Made by a program: the position numbers and the translations under genes. From assembly GCF_009363555.1 (NCBI RefSeq), contig NZ_CP045372.1, positions 620,001 to 684,000 on the forward strand: a DNA stretch of 64,000 bases, given 5' to 3'. The notes beneath the pieces are model-generated. The model was not told where the DNA came from. It saw only the letters and a list, made by a program, of their open reading frames with translations, and searched no databases. The DNA is from Sulfitobacter sp. THAF37. GTDB lineage: Bacteria > Pseudomonadota > Alphaproteobacteria > Rhodobacterales > Rhodobacteraceae. Below are positions 19,067 to 27,473 of this stretch, one piece after another; the first letter of the stretch is position 1, and the number at the start of each line of letters is the position of its first letter.

Positions 19067-19564
19067 TTAGCCGTTCAACTTCTTCGCGCGACGCAGCAGC
19101 ATGTCGCGTTTGACCTTGCTGAGGTGGTCGAAATACATCCGCCCCGCGAGATGGTCGATCTGGTGCTGCACCGACGTCGCCTCCAGCCCGACGAACTCGC
19201 CGCGCCTGATCATCCCGCTCTCGTCCATGTAGCGCACGCTGACCGCACGGGGTCTGCTGATCCTGGCCGACACGCCCGGCAGGTTCGGCGAAGCTTCCTC
19301 GTGCAGGTTCATCTTCGCCGAGGCTTCCAGCACCGTCGGGTTGGCCATGCGGATGCGCTTTTTGCGGTCCTTCGACGCATCGACGACCGCGAGTTGCAGC
19401 ATCACCCCGATCTGCGGCGCGGCCAGGCCGACGCCGGGCATGGCATCCATCGTCTCGATCATGTCTTCCCAGATCGCGCGGATCTCGTCGGTGATCTCCG
19501 GCACGGGCGCCGCAACGGTGCGCAGGCGTTTGTCCGGCCAGGGGATGCAGGTGCGCACCGTCAT
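19067..19564 (-). CDS. Peptide deformylase-like protein, active site degenerate
   Basis: This 165-aa protein has a complete peptide-deformylase fold with an intact motif 1 (GVGLAAPQ, residues 44-51) but two broken catalytic motifs. Motif 2 reads EASPNLPG (90-97) where the family has EGCLSxP, so the metal-binding cysteine is a serine. Motif 3 reads HQIDH (134-138) where HExDH is normal, so the general-base glutamate is a glutamine. The two motif-3 histidines remain. Conventional deformylase activity is therefore unlikely. It may be a binding or regulatory paralogue, or a different hydrolase. It is ATGA-coupled to the second deformylase gene and precedes fmt, so it is maintained in the operon. 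Confidence 0.85.
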   Translation of the reverse strand: MTVRTCIPWPDKRLRTVAAPVPEITDEIRAIWEDMIETMDAMPGVGLAAPQIGVMLQLAVVDASKDRKKRIRMANPTVLEASAKMNLHEEASPNLPGVSARISRPRAVSVRYMDESGMIRRGEFVGLEATSVQHQIDHLAGRMYFDHLSKVKRDMLLRRAKKLNG

Positions 19565-20058
19565 GCGGCGGCATACTCCGCCATCAGGGCGGCGCGGGCG
19601 TCCGGGTCCAGGTGGTCAAAGGTCACGACACCGTCGAGGTGATCCAATTCGTGCTGCACACAGACGGCGGCAAAACCGTCGAAGCTTTGGACGAAACGGC
19701 CGCCGTTCAGGCCGGTCCAGACCATCTGTACCTGCGTGGGCCTGTTGACCGTTGCGGTCACACCGGGGATGCTCAGGCATCCTTCCTCGGTGTCCGCGCG
19801 GTCCTCTCCGATTTCCTGCAACATCGGATTGATGCAGACCAGCGGGTCGGGCCTGCCCTCTTTCCAGCCGACATCCATCACGAACATCCGCAGCAACTCA
19901 CCCACCTGAGGCCCGGCCAATCCGCGCCCCGGTGCGGCATACATCGTTTCCAGCATATCAGCCGCCAATGTTTCGATCTGCGGCGTGATCTCCGCCACCG
20001 GGGCGCAGACCTGTTGCAGGCGGGGGTCGGGCCATTTCAGGATCGGCAGGATGCTCAT
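19561..20058 (-). CDS. Peptide deformylase, second copy
   Basis: This is a 165-aa deformylase-family protein. The metal ligands and base are present: EGCLSIPG (residues 92-99) and HELDH (136-140). Motif 1 is GRGLAGPQ instead of GxGLAAxQ, a conservative change next to the active site. It could remove formyl groups from nascent peptides alongside the first copy, possibly with a different substrate range. Both ends are ATGA overlaps (20055-20058 with the first def, 19561-19564 with the degenerate copy), so the three are translated as a coupled series. Confidence 0.88.
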   Translation of the reverse strand: MSILPILKWPDPRLQQVCAPVAEITPQIETLAADMLETMYAAPGRGLAGPQVGELLRMFVMDVGWKEGRPDPLVCINPMLQEIGEDRADTEEGCLSIPGVTATVNRPTQVQMVWTGLNGGRFVQSFDGFAAVCVQHELDHLDGVVTFDHLDPDARAALMAEYAAA

Positions 20059-20573
20059 GCCCGCGCCAGCTCGCGCTTTAGCTTGACCATCTTGCGGGTG
20101 ATCATCTGCCGTTTCAGCGGCTTGAGATAGTCGATGAAAAGCTTGCCATCCAGATGGTCGATCTCGTGTTGTACGCAGGTCGCCCACAACTTGTCGAAAG
20201 TCTCGGTCCGTTCCTTGCCGTCACGATCCAGCCAACGCACCTCGACCTCGGCGGGGCGGGTCACGTCGGCATATTGGTCGGGGATCGACAGGCAGCCTTC
20301 CTCGTAGGTGTTCAGCGTATCGGAGGCCGCGATGACCTCGGGGTTGAACATCACCAGAGGGCGTGGCGCCTCGCCCTCCTCCTTGACACAATCCAGCACG
20401 ATCAGCCGGCTCATCACACCGATCTGTGGCGCGGCCAGCCCGATGCCGGGTGCGTCGTACATGGTCTGCAGCATGTCATCGGCCAGCGCGCGCAACTCGT
20501 CCGACAGGTCGTCGACGGGCGGGGCCACCTTCTTGAGGCGCGGATCGGGGTGCAGAAGGATCGGACGTTTCAT
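20055..20573 (-). CDS. def: Peptide deformylase
   Basis: This is the canonical copy. It is a metal-dependent enzyme that removes the N-formyl group from nascent proteins, here 172 aa. All three motifs are textbook: GIGLAAPQ (residues 43-50), EGCLSIP (92-98) and HEIDH (136-140). The start at ATG 20573 gives the usual MKRPILLHPDPRL opening; a GTG two codons upstream is an alternative. It is the first gene of the def-def-def-like-fmt unit and is divergent from the PatB-type gene across 96 bp. Confidence 0.96.
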   Translation of the reverse strand: MKRPILLHPDPRLKKVAPPVDDLSDELRALADDMLQTMYDAPGIGLAAPQIGVMSRLIVLDCVKEEGEAPRPLVMFNPEVIAASDTLNTYEEGCLSIPDQYADVTRPAEVEVRWLDRDGKERTETFDKLWATCVQHEIDHLDGKLFIDYLKPLKRQMITRKMVKLKRELARA

Positions 20574-20669
20574 GTCCACGATTTAGGCCAACACCCGCGC
20601 CACTGCAACCGGGGGCTTGCAGCCGCCCGGTTTCCCGCTAGCTTGCCGCGGACGCCAAAGGAGAACCTC

Positions 20670-21839
20670 ATGAGTTTTGACGAAATCATCGACCGCCGCG
20701 GCAGCCATTGTGCCAAATGGGACAAGATGGAAGCAGTCTATGGCGTGCCGCGCGACACCGGCATTCCGATGTGGGTGGCCGACATGGATTTTCGTCCCCC
20801 CCAGGTCGTGCGTGACGCGCTGCAGGCGCAGGTCGATCATGGGCTGTTCGGCTACTTCGGAGACGATTCCGACTACCTTTCCGCGATCCAGTGGTGGATG
20901 GAGAACCGTCACGGCTGGAAGGTCGATCCATCCTGGATCTTCACCACCCACGGCCTTGTGAACGGTACGGCCATCTGCGTCGATGCCTACACCGCCCCCG
21001 GCGACGGCGTGGTCCTGTTCACCCCGGTCTACCACGCTTTCGCCCGTGTGATCGCCGCCGCGGGACGCGAGGTGGTGGAATGCGAAATGGTCAACGACAA
21101 CGGGCGGTACGAGATGGATTTTGACCGCTGGGACGCGCAGATGACCGGGTCCGAAAAGATGCTGGTCCTCTGCTCGCCTCACAATCCCGGCGGCCGGGTC
21201 TGGACCCGCGCGGAACTGCAGGGCGTGGCAGATTTCGCGAAACGGCACGATTTGATCCTGGTATCGGACGAAATTCACCACGACCTGGTCCTGCCGGGCA
21301 ACAGCCATATCCCGATGGCCCTGATCGACGGCATCGCAGACCGGCTGGTGATGATGAGTGCGACGACAAAGACGTTCAGCATCGCCGGGGCGCACGTCGG
21401 CAATGTGATCATTCAGGACGAAAAACTGCGCCAGACCTTTGCCGCCCGGATGGCGGCCCTGGGCCTGTCGCCCAACTCTTTCGGGTTGTTCATGGCAACC
21501 GCGGCCTATTCGCCCGAAGGGGCCGCCTGGGTGGACGACCTGATGGTCTACCTCGACGGCAACAGACAGATGTTCGACGCCGCTATCGCCGAAATCCCCG
21601 GCCTGTCCTCCATGAAACTGGAGGCGACCTACCTGTCCTGGGTCAACTTCGAAGGCACCGGCATGGAGATGTCCGAGGCGATCCGCCGTGTGCAGGAAGA
21701 CGCGCGCATCGCGGTCAACCATGGCGAAACCTTCGGCAAGGGCGGCGAAACCTTTCTGCGGTTCAACATCGCAACACCCCGCGCCAATGTCGAGGAAGCC
21801 TGCGCGCGCCTCAAAGACGCGTTCAGCGACCTCCAGTAG
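20670..21839 (+). CDS. MalY/PatB family PLP-dependent C-S lyase/aminotransferase
   Basis: This is a fold-type I PLP enzyme of 389 aa. It opens with the MalY/PatB pattern (FDEIIDRRGSHCAKWD and PMWVADMDFRPPQVV). CSPHNPGGRVW and LVSDEIHHDLVL contain the cofactor-contacting Asn and Asp, and SATTKTFSIAGAHVGN carries the Schiff-base lysine. Family members are cystathionine beta-lyases or cysteine-S-conjugate lyases rather than true transaminases, so a role in methionine or sulphur metabolism is likely. An AAGGAGA site precedes ATG 20670. Confidence 0.87.
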   Translation: MSFDEIIDRRGSHCAKWDKMEAVYGVPRDTGIPMWVADMDFRPPQVVRDALQAQVDHGLFGYFGDDSDYLSAIQWWMENRHGWKVDPSWIFTTHGLVNGTAICVDAYTAPGDGVVLFTPVYHAFARVIAAAGREVVECEMVNDNGRYEMDFDRWDAQMTGSEKMLVLCSPHNPGGRVWTRAELQGVADFAKRHDLILVSDEIHHDLVLPGNSHIPMALIDGIADRLVMMSATTKTFSIAGAHVGNVIIQDEKLRQTFAARMAALGLSPNSFGLFMATAAYSPEGAAWVDDLMVYLDGNRQMFDAAIAEIPGLSSMKLEATYLSWVNFEGTGMEMSEAIRRVQEDARIAVNHGETFGKGGETFLRFNIATPRANVEEACARLKDAFSDLQ

Positions 21840-21857
21840 GTCGCCCAGGCGGCGCCC

Positions 21858-22214
21858 TCAGCTTCCGTCGGTGATCAGCCCGGCGGGGGTTCCATCTGGC
21901 AGTTCGAAATCCAGCGCAGCGCGTTCAGCAACAGCTGTCGCGCGCTTGAACTCGTAATGCATCTCGCCCGGCGCCGCCTCTTCGGTGGCGACGATGAGGC
22001 ATTGGAAAAGGTGCTTCGATCCGTCGAAGATATCGACCAGCCCGCGCAGCTTCGGCGCATCCTCGATCGCGATGGCAAACCCGGTCTTCCACATCCGCAG
22101 GACCGGATGCACCACGCCATCGACCTCGATCCGCAGCCGGGACGCCTTCTTCAGGCTTGCCGTGCGCGCCGCATCCAGCCCCGCCTGTATCTCTTTCGAA
22201 AAGACCGTTTCCAT
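21858..22214 (-). CDS. Hypothetical protein
   Basis: I do not recognise this 118-aa protein. It is soluble, with no signal peptide or membrane segment. It begins with a helical stretch (FSKEIQAGLDAARTASLKKASRL), followed by a beta-rich segment with IEVDGVVHPVLRMWKTGFAI and the repeated theme of short strands separated by Gly/Asp turns. The start at 22214 is supported by a GGGGGGA site seven bases upstream. It converges with the PatB-type gene and is divergent from the glutathionyl-hydroquinone reductase gene. Confidence 0.6.
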   Translation of the reverse strand: METVFSKEIQAGLDAARTASLKKASRLRIEVDGVVHPVLRMWKTGFAIAIEDAPKLRGLVDIFDGSKHLFQCLIVATEEAAPGEMHYEFKRATAVAERAALDFELPDGTPAGLITDGS

Positions 22215-22389
22215 GATCCATCCCCCCTGAGCTGCCGTATGAAACTGACTGAAAGCCAAACAAAATCAAGTAAATATTTGATGACAGAATTCCTCTGTGC
22301 AGCACCGCAGACCGGTTGCGCAGGCAAAAGCCTGTCCAGACCCGCACCACGGCCCTAGATATGGATCAACTGAAAGAGAGGAGAACAAG

Positions 22390-23364
22390 ATGGGCCTGTT
22401 GATTGACGGCGAATGGCACGACAAGGGATATGACACCAGCAAGACGGGCGGCAAATTCGAACGCTCCGCCGCACAATTCCGCAACTGGATCACCGCGGAC
22501 GGCAGCCCCGGTCCCTCGGGGGAGGGCGGAGTCAAGGCAGAATCAGGTCGGTACCATCTCTATGTCAGCTTTGCCTGCCCTTGGGCACACCGCACGCTGA
22601 TTTTCCGCCAGATCAAAGAGCTGACAGACCATATCGGCATCTCGGTCGTGCATCCCGACATGCTGGGCGAGGGCTGGACGTTTGACACCGATTTTCCCGG
22701 TGCGACTGGCGACAATCTGTTCGATCTGCCCTTCGCGCGGGACATTTACCTGCGGGCGGATCCCAAGTTCAGCGGCCGCGTGACCGTGCCGATCCTCTGG
22801 GACAAGTCGCAGGGCACCATCGTGTCCAACGAAAGCGCCGAGATCATCCGCATGTTCAACAGCGCCTTCAACGACCTTACAGGCAACACCGACGATTACT
22901 ACCCCGAGCCCCTGCGCGACCGCATCGGGGAACTGAACGACCGCATCTACGACACCTTCAACAACGGCGTCTACAAGTCGGGCTTCGCGACCACGCAGGA
23001 CGCCTACGAAGACGCGGTCTACCCCCTGTTCGATACCCTGGACTGGCTGGAAGGCATCCTGTCCGACAACCGCTACCTGACCGGCGACCGGGTGACAGAG
23101 GCGGACTGGCGGCTGCTGCCGACGTTGCTGCGCTTTGACAAGGCCTATCACACCCACTTCAAGTGCAACCGCAACCGGATCACCGACTACCCCAACCTAT
23201 GGGCCTACACCCGAGAGCTATACCAATGGCCCGGCGTATCGGACACGGTGAATTTCGATCATATCGTACGTCATTATCATTACAGCCACGAATCGATAAA
23301 TCCCTACCGGATCATCCCGATCAATCCGCAGCCGGACTTTGACGCGCCCCACGGTCGCGGCTGA
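22390..23364 (+). CDS. S-glutathionyl-(chloro)hydroquinone reductase (Xi-class GST)
   Basis: This is a 324-aa Xi-class glutathione transferase (YqjG/ECM4/PcpF type). It reduces glutathionyl-hydroquinones to free hydroquinones using glutathione. The catalytic cysteine is in SFACPWAHRTLI near residue 64, the CPWAHR signature of the class. SNESAEIIRMFN is the glutathione-binding segment. The C-terminal helical domain includes LTGDRVTEADWRLLPTLLRF. The start follows AGGAGA at 22380-22385. A role in quinone or xenobiotic detoxification is likely. Confidence 0.92.
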   Translation: MGLLIDGEWHDKGYDTSKTGGKFERSAAQFRNWITADGSPGPSGEGGVKAESGRYHLYVSFACPWAHRTLIFRQIKELTDHIGISVVHPDMLGEGWTFDTDFPGATGDNLFDLPFARDIYLRADPKFSGRVTVPILWDKSQGTIVSNESAEIIRMFNSAFNDLTGNTDDYYPEPLRDRIGELNDRIYDTFNNGVYKSGFATTQDAYEDAVYPLFDTLDWLEGILSDNRYLTGDRVTEADWRLLPTLLRFDKAYHTHFKCNRNRITDYPNLWAYTRELYQWPGVSDTVNFDHIVRHYHYSHESINPYRIIPINPQPDFDAPHGRG

Positions 23365-23373
23365 CTGCGGACA

Positions 23374-23745
23374 TCAGGCCTGGTTGGCTTCCCCGCCGTA
23401 ATATTCCACCATCGCGGCAATATCATCCGGCGGGGTGCCCACAGGCACCAGCGCGCAGGCATTCGCCACATGGGCAAAGATCGACCCGTCCGAGAAGAAC
23501 GAGGTGTTGCTGACAAAGAACACCCGCGCCGCTGGCAGGCGGTAGCTGGCATAATCCGCAACAGCCAGCGCCGCCCCCTCTTCCAGCACCAGGTTGAGGA
23601 TGATGACCTGCGGCGCGTGCTGCGCCAGGTAGGATATCGCATCATCCTGGCCATGCCGCAGAACGACGGACATGCCCAGCCTTTCCAGATGGCGTTTCCA
23701 GAGCTGGCCAAGTTCGGCACAGCTTTCAACGATCAACACGTTCAT
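23374..23745 (-). CDS. Degenerate response-regulator receiver protein
   Basis: This is a 123-aa single-domain protein with the alternating strand-helix pattern of a CheY-like receiver: MNVLIVESCAELGQLW at the start and HAPQVIILNLVLEEGAALA in the middle. The phospho-acceptor position at the end of the third strand is Asn51 rather than Asp. The conserved lysine of the fifth strand is replaced (ALVPVGTPP). Phosphorylation in the usual way is therefore unlikely, and it may act as a constitutive or protein-binding pseudo-receiver. It converges on the GST gene with a 9-bp gap. A GGGA precedes ATG 23745. Confidence 0.7.
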   Translation of the reverse strand: MNVLIVESCAELGQLWKRHLERLGMSVVLRHGQDDAISYLAQHAPQVIILNLVLEEGAALAVADYASYRLPAARVFFVSNTSFFSDGSIFAHVANACALVPVGTPPDDIAAMVEYYGGEANQA

Positions 23746-23908
23746 TTGGGTCCCTTGTCTGCAGTACCCGATCCTGCGACTTCCACTGTGGTCTGCCTCA
23801 GAGGTTAACAAATGGTTAATTACGGGGGAAATTGCTTAACGCTGAGACATATCTTGAAGCAAGTCCGTTTTTGCGCTTTGACAGCGCAGACCGGGCGCGA
23901 TCGGGGAC

Positions 23909-24874
23909 ATGATGTCGATGGATAAGCAGGGGCCGGAACCGGCCAAGCGGGATCACGGCGGCGGGATCGACGCCGCCGCGCGTCGCTTTGGCGGCACGCG
24001 GCAAAGCTGGCTGGACCTGTCCACCGGAATCAACCCACTGCCCTATCCGATCAACGATCTTCCAATCGCCGACTGGACGGACCTGCCGGACGAAAACGCC
24101 CGACAGCGGCTCGAAACGGCGGCGCGCGCCTTCTGGAACGTCCCGGACGAAGCCGCCCTGCTGGCCGTGCCCGGCGCATCTGCCGCCATCGCCCGCATCC
24201 CGATGCTGGCCGCACCGGGCCACGTTCGGATCCCTAACCCCACCTACAATGAACACGCTGCCAGCTTCACCGCCGCAGGCTGGCAGGTCGGCGTGACCTC
24301 CGGACAGGCATGCGTGTTGGTCAACCCCAACAACCCTGACGGTCGACACTGGCAGGACACCGACCCCGACGGCGCGCTGCGCATCATCGACGAAAGCTTC
24401 TGCGAGGTGACGCCGGAGGCCACTCTGATCAATCTCGCCGCGCATCCCGGCACGCTGATCCTCAAGAGCTTCGGCAAGTTTTGGGGTCTCGCGGGCCTCA
24501 GGCTCGGGTTTGTCATCGGCGACCCGGCACTGGTCGACCGGCTGTCGGGCATGCTTGGGCCCTGGGCGGTTTCCGGCCCCGCCCTGCGCATCGGTGCGCG
24601 CGCGCTCGCGGACGACGCCTGGACCGACGAGACTCGCAGGCGCCTGCGGCACGACGCGACCCGCCTCGACCGGCTGATGAGCGACGCCGGCGCCGCGCCG
24701 CTGGGGGGCACCTCTCTTTTCCGGCTCTACGATGTGGGCGAAGCCGCCCGCTGGCAGGTCCGTCTCGCCCGTCATCACATCTGGAGCCGCATCTTTCCCT
24801 ACAGCCAAAGCTGGCTCCGCCTTGGCCTGCCAGCCGCGGGCAACTGGGCACGCCTGGAGCAGGCGCTGACATGA
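23909..24874 (+). CDS. cobC: Threonine-phosphate decarboxylase / CobC-type aminotransferase-fold enzyme
   Basis: CobC makes (R)-1-amino-2-propanol O-2-phosphate for the nucleotide loop of cobalamin from L-threonine phosphate, or acts in the equivalent step in the aerobic pathway. It is a 321-aa PLP fold-type I enzyme. [11 protein letters not shown] and IIDESFCEV hold the cofactor Asn and Asp, and [18 protein letters not shown] holds the Schiff-base lysine. [13 protein letters not shown] is the typical CobC opening. The stop overlaps cobD (ATGA), which supports the B12 assignment. Three nearby ATG codons make the start uncertain by up to three residues. Confidence 0.92.
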   Translation: MMSMDKQGPEPAKRDHGGGIDAAARRFGGTRQSWLDLSTGINPLPYPINDLPIADWTDLPDENARQRLETAARAFWNVPDEAALLAVPGASAAIARIPMLAAPGHVRIPNPTYNEHAASFTAAGWQVGVTSGQACVLVNPNNPDGRHWQDTDPDGALRIIDESFCEVTPEATLINLAAHPGTLILKSFGKFWGLAGLRLGFVIGDPALVDRLSGMLGPWAVSGPALRIGARALADDAWTDETRRRLRHDATRLDRLMSDAGAAPLGGTSLFRLYDVGEAARWQVRLARHHIWSRIFPYSQSWLRLGLPAAGNWARLEQALT

Positions 24875-25782
24875 CGGCCCTGCTCCTCTGCCTTGCCATG
24901 CTTCTCGACGCCGCCTTGGGCGAACCCGGCTGGCTGTGGCGGCGGCTGCCTCATCCCGCCGTCCTGATGGGGCGCGCCATCGGCTGGTGCGACACCCGGT
25001 TGAACGGTGGCAACCTGCGCCGGGTCAAAGGAGTGCTGACCGTCGCGGCGCTCGTCACCGGGGCCTGGCTGCTGGGCACTGTCCTTGCCAGGCTCGGCCC
25101 CGTGATCGAGGTGCTGGTGGTTGCAATCCTGCTCGCGCAACGCTCCCTGGTGGATCACCTGCGCGCGGTCGCCGACGGGCTGCGCCTGTCATTGCCCGCG
25201 GGGCGCCGCGCCGTCGCCATGATCGTCAGCCGCGACACCGCCGATTTGCCCGCGGCCTCCGTCGCCCGCTCCGCCATCGAAAGCGCGTCCGAAAACCTCA
25301 GCGACGGGGTCATCGCACCCGCATTCTGGTTCCTGCTGGGCGGGCTGCCCGGCATCCTGATCTACAAGGTGGTGAATACGGCCGACAGCATGATCGGCTA
25401 TCGCACACCGCGCCACCTGGAGTTTGGTTGGGCCGCCGCACGGCTCGACGACCTGCTCAACCTCGTTCCGGCGCGCCTGACCGCGCTGCTGATCGCCCTG
25501 ACCGCCGGTGTCACCCGAGACTGGCGTGACATCGCCCGCGACGCGGGCCAGCACCGGTCCCCGAACGCCGGTTGGCCGGAAGCCGCCATGTCCCGCGCGT
25601 TGGGTGTGGCCTTGGCCGGTCCGCGCCCCTATGATGGCAGGATGCAGAACTTTGCCTGGGTCCATCCCGCCGGACGGCGCAGCCTGAACGCCGCCGACGT
25701 CGATGCCTCCATCGTCCGCCTCTGGCAGGCATGGTGCGTGATGCTGGGGGCCTGTTTCCTGCTGTTCCTGATCACGTTCTGA
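24871..25782 (+). CDS. cobD: Adenosylcobinamide-phosphate synthase (CbiB/CobD)
   Basis: CobD attaches the aminopropanol arm to adenosylcobyric acid in B12 synthesis. It is a 303-aa inner-membrane protein with several hydrophobic segments. The family motifs are [23 protein letters not shown] at the start, [31 protein letters not shown] near residue 115-145, and [13 protein letters not shown]. The ATG overlaps the cobC stop, the standard coupling of these partners. No cobalamin riboswitch is visible upstream of the pair. Confidence 0.95.
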   Translation: MTALLLCLAMLLDAALGEPGWLWRRLPHPAVLMGRAIGWCDTRLNGGNLRRVKGVLTVAALVTGAWLLGTVLARLGPVIEVLVVAILLAQRSLVDHLRAVADGLRLSLPAGRRAVAMIVSRDTADLPAASVARSAIESASENLSDGVIAPAFWFLLGGLPGILIYKVVNTADSMIGYRTPRHLEFGWAAARLDDLLNLVPARLTALLIALTAGVTRDWRDIARDAGQHRSPNAGWPEAAMSRALGVALAGPRPYDGRMQNFAWVHPAGRRSLNAADVDASIVRLWQAWCVMLGACFLLFLITF

Positions 25783-25791
25783 AGGTACTCG

Positions 25792-26967
25792 ATGCGCCAT
25801 TTGATCTACTCCCTCGCCCTGACGCTGATGCTGCCTCTGCCCGCCTTGGCAGACGCTTCCTGCGGCGGCGACATTGCGGCCTTCAAGGCCGACCTCAAAG
25901 CTGAAGCCATCGCGAATGGCATCGCCCCCGCCACCGCCAGCGCGTTTTTCGACGAGGTCCGGCAAGACCCGGCCGTGCTGGCAGCCGACCGCAAGCAGGG
26001 TGTCTTCCAGATGCCCTTTACCGACTTTGCCCGCCGCCTGATCTCGGCTGACCGGTTGAACCGCGGTCGCGCGATGGCGCAGAAATACGATGCTGTTTTC
26101 GACAGGGTCGAGGCCGAATATGGCGTCAGCCGGGGTGTGCTACTGGCCTTCTGGGCGTTCGAGACGGACTATGGCGCCTTTCAGGGCGACTTCAACACCG
26201 CCAACGCGCTGGTCACGCTGGCGCACGACTGCCGCAGACCCGAACTCTTTCGACCGCAGGTCCTGGCCGCCGTGGAACTTTTTGCCCAGGGCGGCATGGA
26301 CCCGCGCCGCACCACCGGCGCCTGGGCAGGTGAGATCGGCATGGTCCAGATGCTGCCGCGCGACATCCTTGATAACGGAGTGGACGGAGACGGTGACGGT
26401 GCCGTCACGCTCAAGACTTCGGTGCCCGACGCCCTTCTGTCGGGGGCAAAGATGCTGCAACACCTTGGGTGGCGCGCGGGGGAGCCCTGGCTGGCCGAAG
26501 TCGATCTGCCTGCCGATTTCGACTGGTCGCAGACCGGCCTGGAGACCACCAAACCGGTCAGCGCATGGCAGGACATGGGCGTAACCCCCCGCAACGGCCC
26601 CTTGGCCGAGGGGCTGACAGGTGCTGTCCTGGTACCGCAGGGCAAGGGTGGCCCAGCTTTTCTCGCCTATCCGAATTTCCGGGTCTACTTTGACTGGAAC
26701 CAGAGCTTTACCTACGTGCTGACCGCCGCCTATTTCGCAAACCGGCTGGAAGGCGCGCAGGTCTTTGACGCTGGCAATCCCGCGCCGGGGTTGAACGGCC
26801 CGCAAATGAAGACGCTCCAGACCAAGCTGCAGGCGCGGGGCTATGACGTCGGCGACATCGACGGCATCCTCGGCGCAGGCACCCGCGCCGCCGTGCGCGC
26901 CGAACAGGCCAGGCTCGGCCTGACCATCGATGGCTGGCCAACCGCCGACCTGTTGTCGAAACTTTGA
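25792..26967 (+). CDS. Lytic murein transglycosylase (MltB-like) with peptidoglycan-binding domain
   Basis: This is a 391-aa exported protein. It has a signal peptide (residues 1-20, ending ALA), then an SLT_2/MltB-type catalytic domain with the active-site glutamate in LLAFWAFETDYGAFQGDFNTANAL near residue 124 and IGMVQMLPRDILDNGVDGDGDG. The C-terminal PG_binding_1 domain covers about residues 330-391 (MKTLQTKLQARGYDVGDIDGILGAGTRAAV). It should cleave glycan strands of peptidoglycan to 1,6-anhydromuropeptides. No lipobox is present, so it is a periplasmic rather than a lipid-anchored form. Confidence 0.9.
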   Translation: MRHLIYSLALTLMLPLPALADASCGGDIAAFKADLKAEAIANGIAPATASAFFDEVRQDPAVLAADRKQGVFQMPFTDFARRLISADRLNRGRAMAQKYDAVFDRVEAEYGVSRGVLLAFWAFETDYGAFQGDFNTANALVTLAHDCRRPELFRPQVLAAVELFAQGGMDPRRTTGAWAGEIGMVQMLPRDILDNGVDGDGDGAVTLKTSVPDALLSGAKMLQHLGWRAGEPWLAEVDLPADFDWSQTGLETTKPVSAWQDMGVTPRNGPLAEGLTGAVLVPQGKGGPAFLAYPNFRVYFDWNQSFTYVLTAAYFANRLEGAQVFDAGNPAPGLNGPQMKTLQTKLQARGYDVGDIDGILGAGTRAAVRAEQARLGLTIDGWPTADLLSKL

Positions 26968-26984
26968 CCCAAAGGAGAAACGGA

Positions 26985-27389
26985 ATGCCGCTCAGAAAAA
27001 CATCGGCCCAAATGGTCGCCGAGGCCCGCGACAGGATCGAGGAGATCGACAGCGCAGCCGGTATCGCCATGCTGGACGATCCCGGGGTCCAGTTCGTCGA
27101 TCTGCGCGACCCGCGCGAACGCGAGCGAACGGGCTTCATTCCCGGCGCGTTTCATTGCCCCCGCGGCATGCTCGAATTCTGGGTCGATCCGAACAGCCCT
27201 TATTTCAAGGACGTCTTTGCCCAGGACAAGAAGTTCGTGTTCCACTGCGCCTCTGGGTGGCGCTCGGCCATTTCGGTCGCCACGCTGCAGGATATGGGGT
27301 TCGATGCCGCGCATCTGCGTGATGGCTTTGGCGGCTGGGAAAAGGCCGGAGGCCCGGTGGAGCACAAGGGCGACAAGACCGCCAAATAA
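26985..27389 (+). CDS. Rhodanese-like domain protein
   Basis: This is a 134-aa single-domain rhodanese. It has VQFVDLRDPRERERTGFIPGAFHCPRG and the active-site loop FHCASGWRS, with the sulphur-accepting Cys88. Such proteins transfer sulphane sulphur to cyanide or thiol acceptors. The physiological partner is unknown. A strong AAAGGAGA site precedes ATG 26985. It lies 17 bp after the lytic transglycosylase gene, so co-transcription is likely. Confidence 0.87.
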   Translation: MPLRKTSAQMVAEARDRIEEIDSAAGIAMLDDPGVQFVDLRDPRERERTGFIPGAFHCPRGMLEFWVDPNSPYFKDVFAQDKKFVFHCASGWRSAISVATLQDMGFDAAHLRDGFGGWEKAGGPVEHKGDKTAK

Positions 27390-27473
27390 CCGGGTCCGGG
27401 GCGCGTCAGGGCCGCGGAGTTTTCCCCGCAGACCCATGTTGCCCCCCGCGGGGCGAACGGCGACGGCGCGCGG

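Noticed and set aside
23746..23908. Cobalamin riboswitch upstream of cobC
   Set aside because: No B12-box or the expected extended structured leader; only a short AT-rich spacer is seen.
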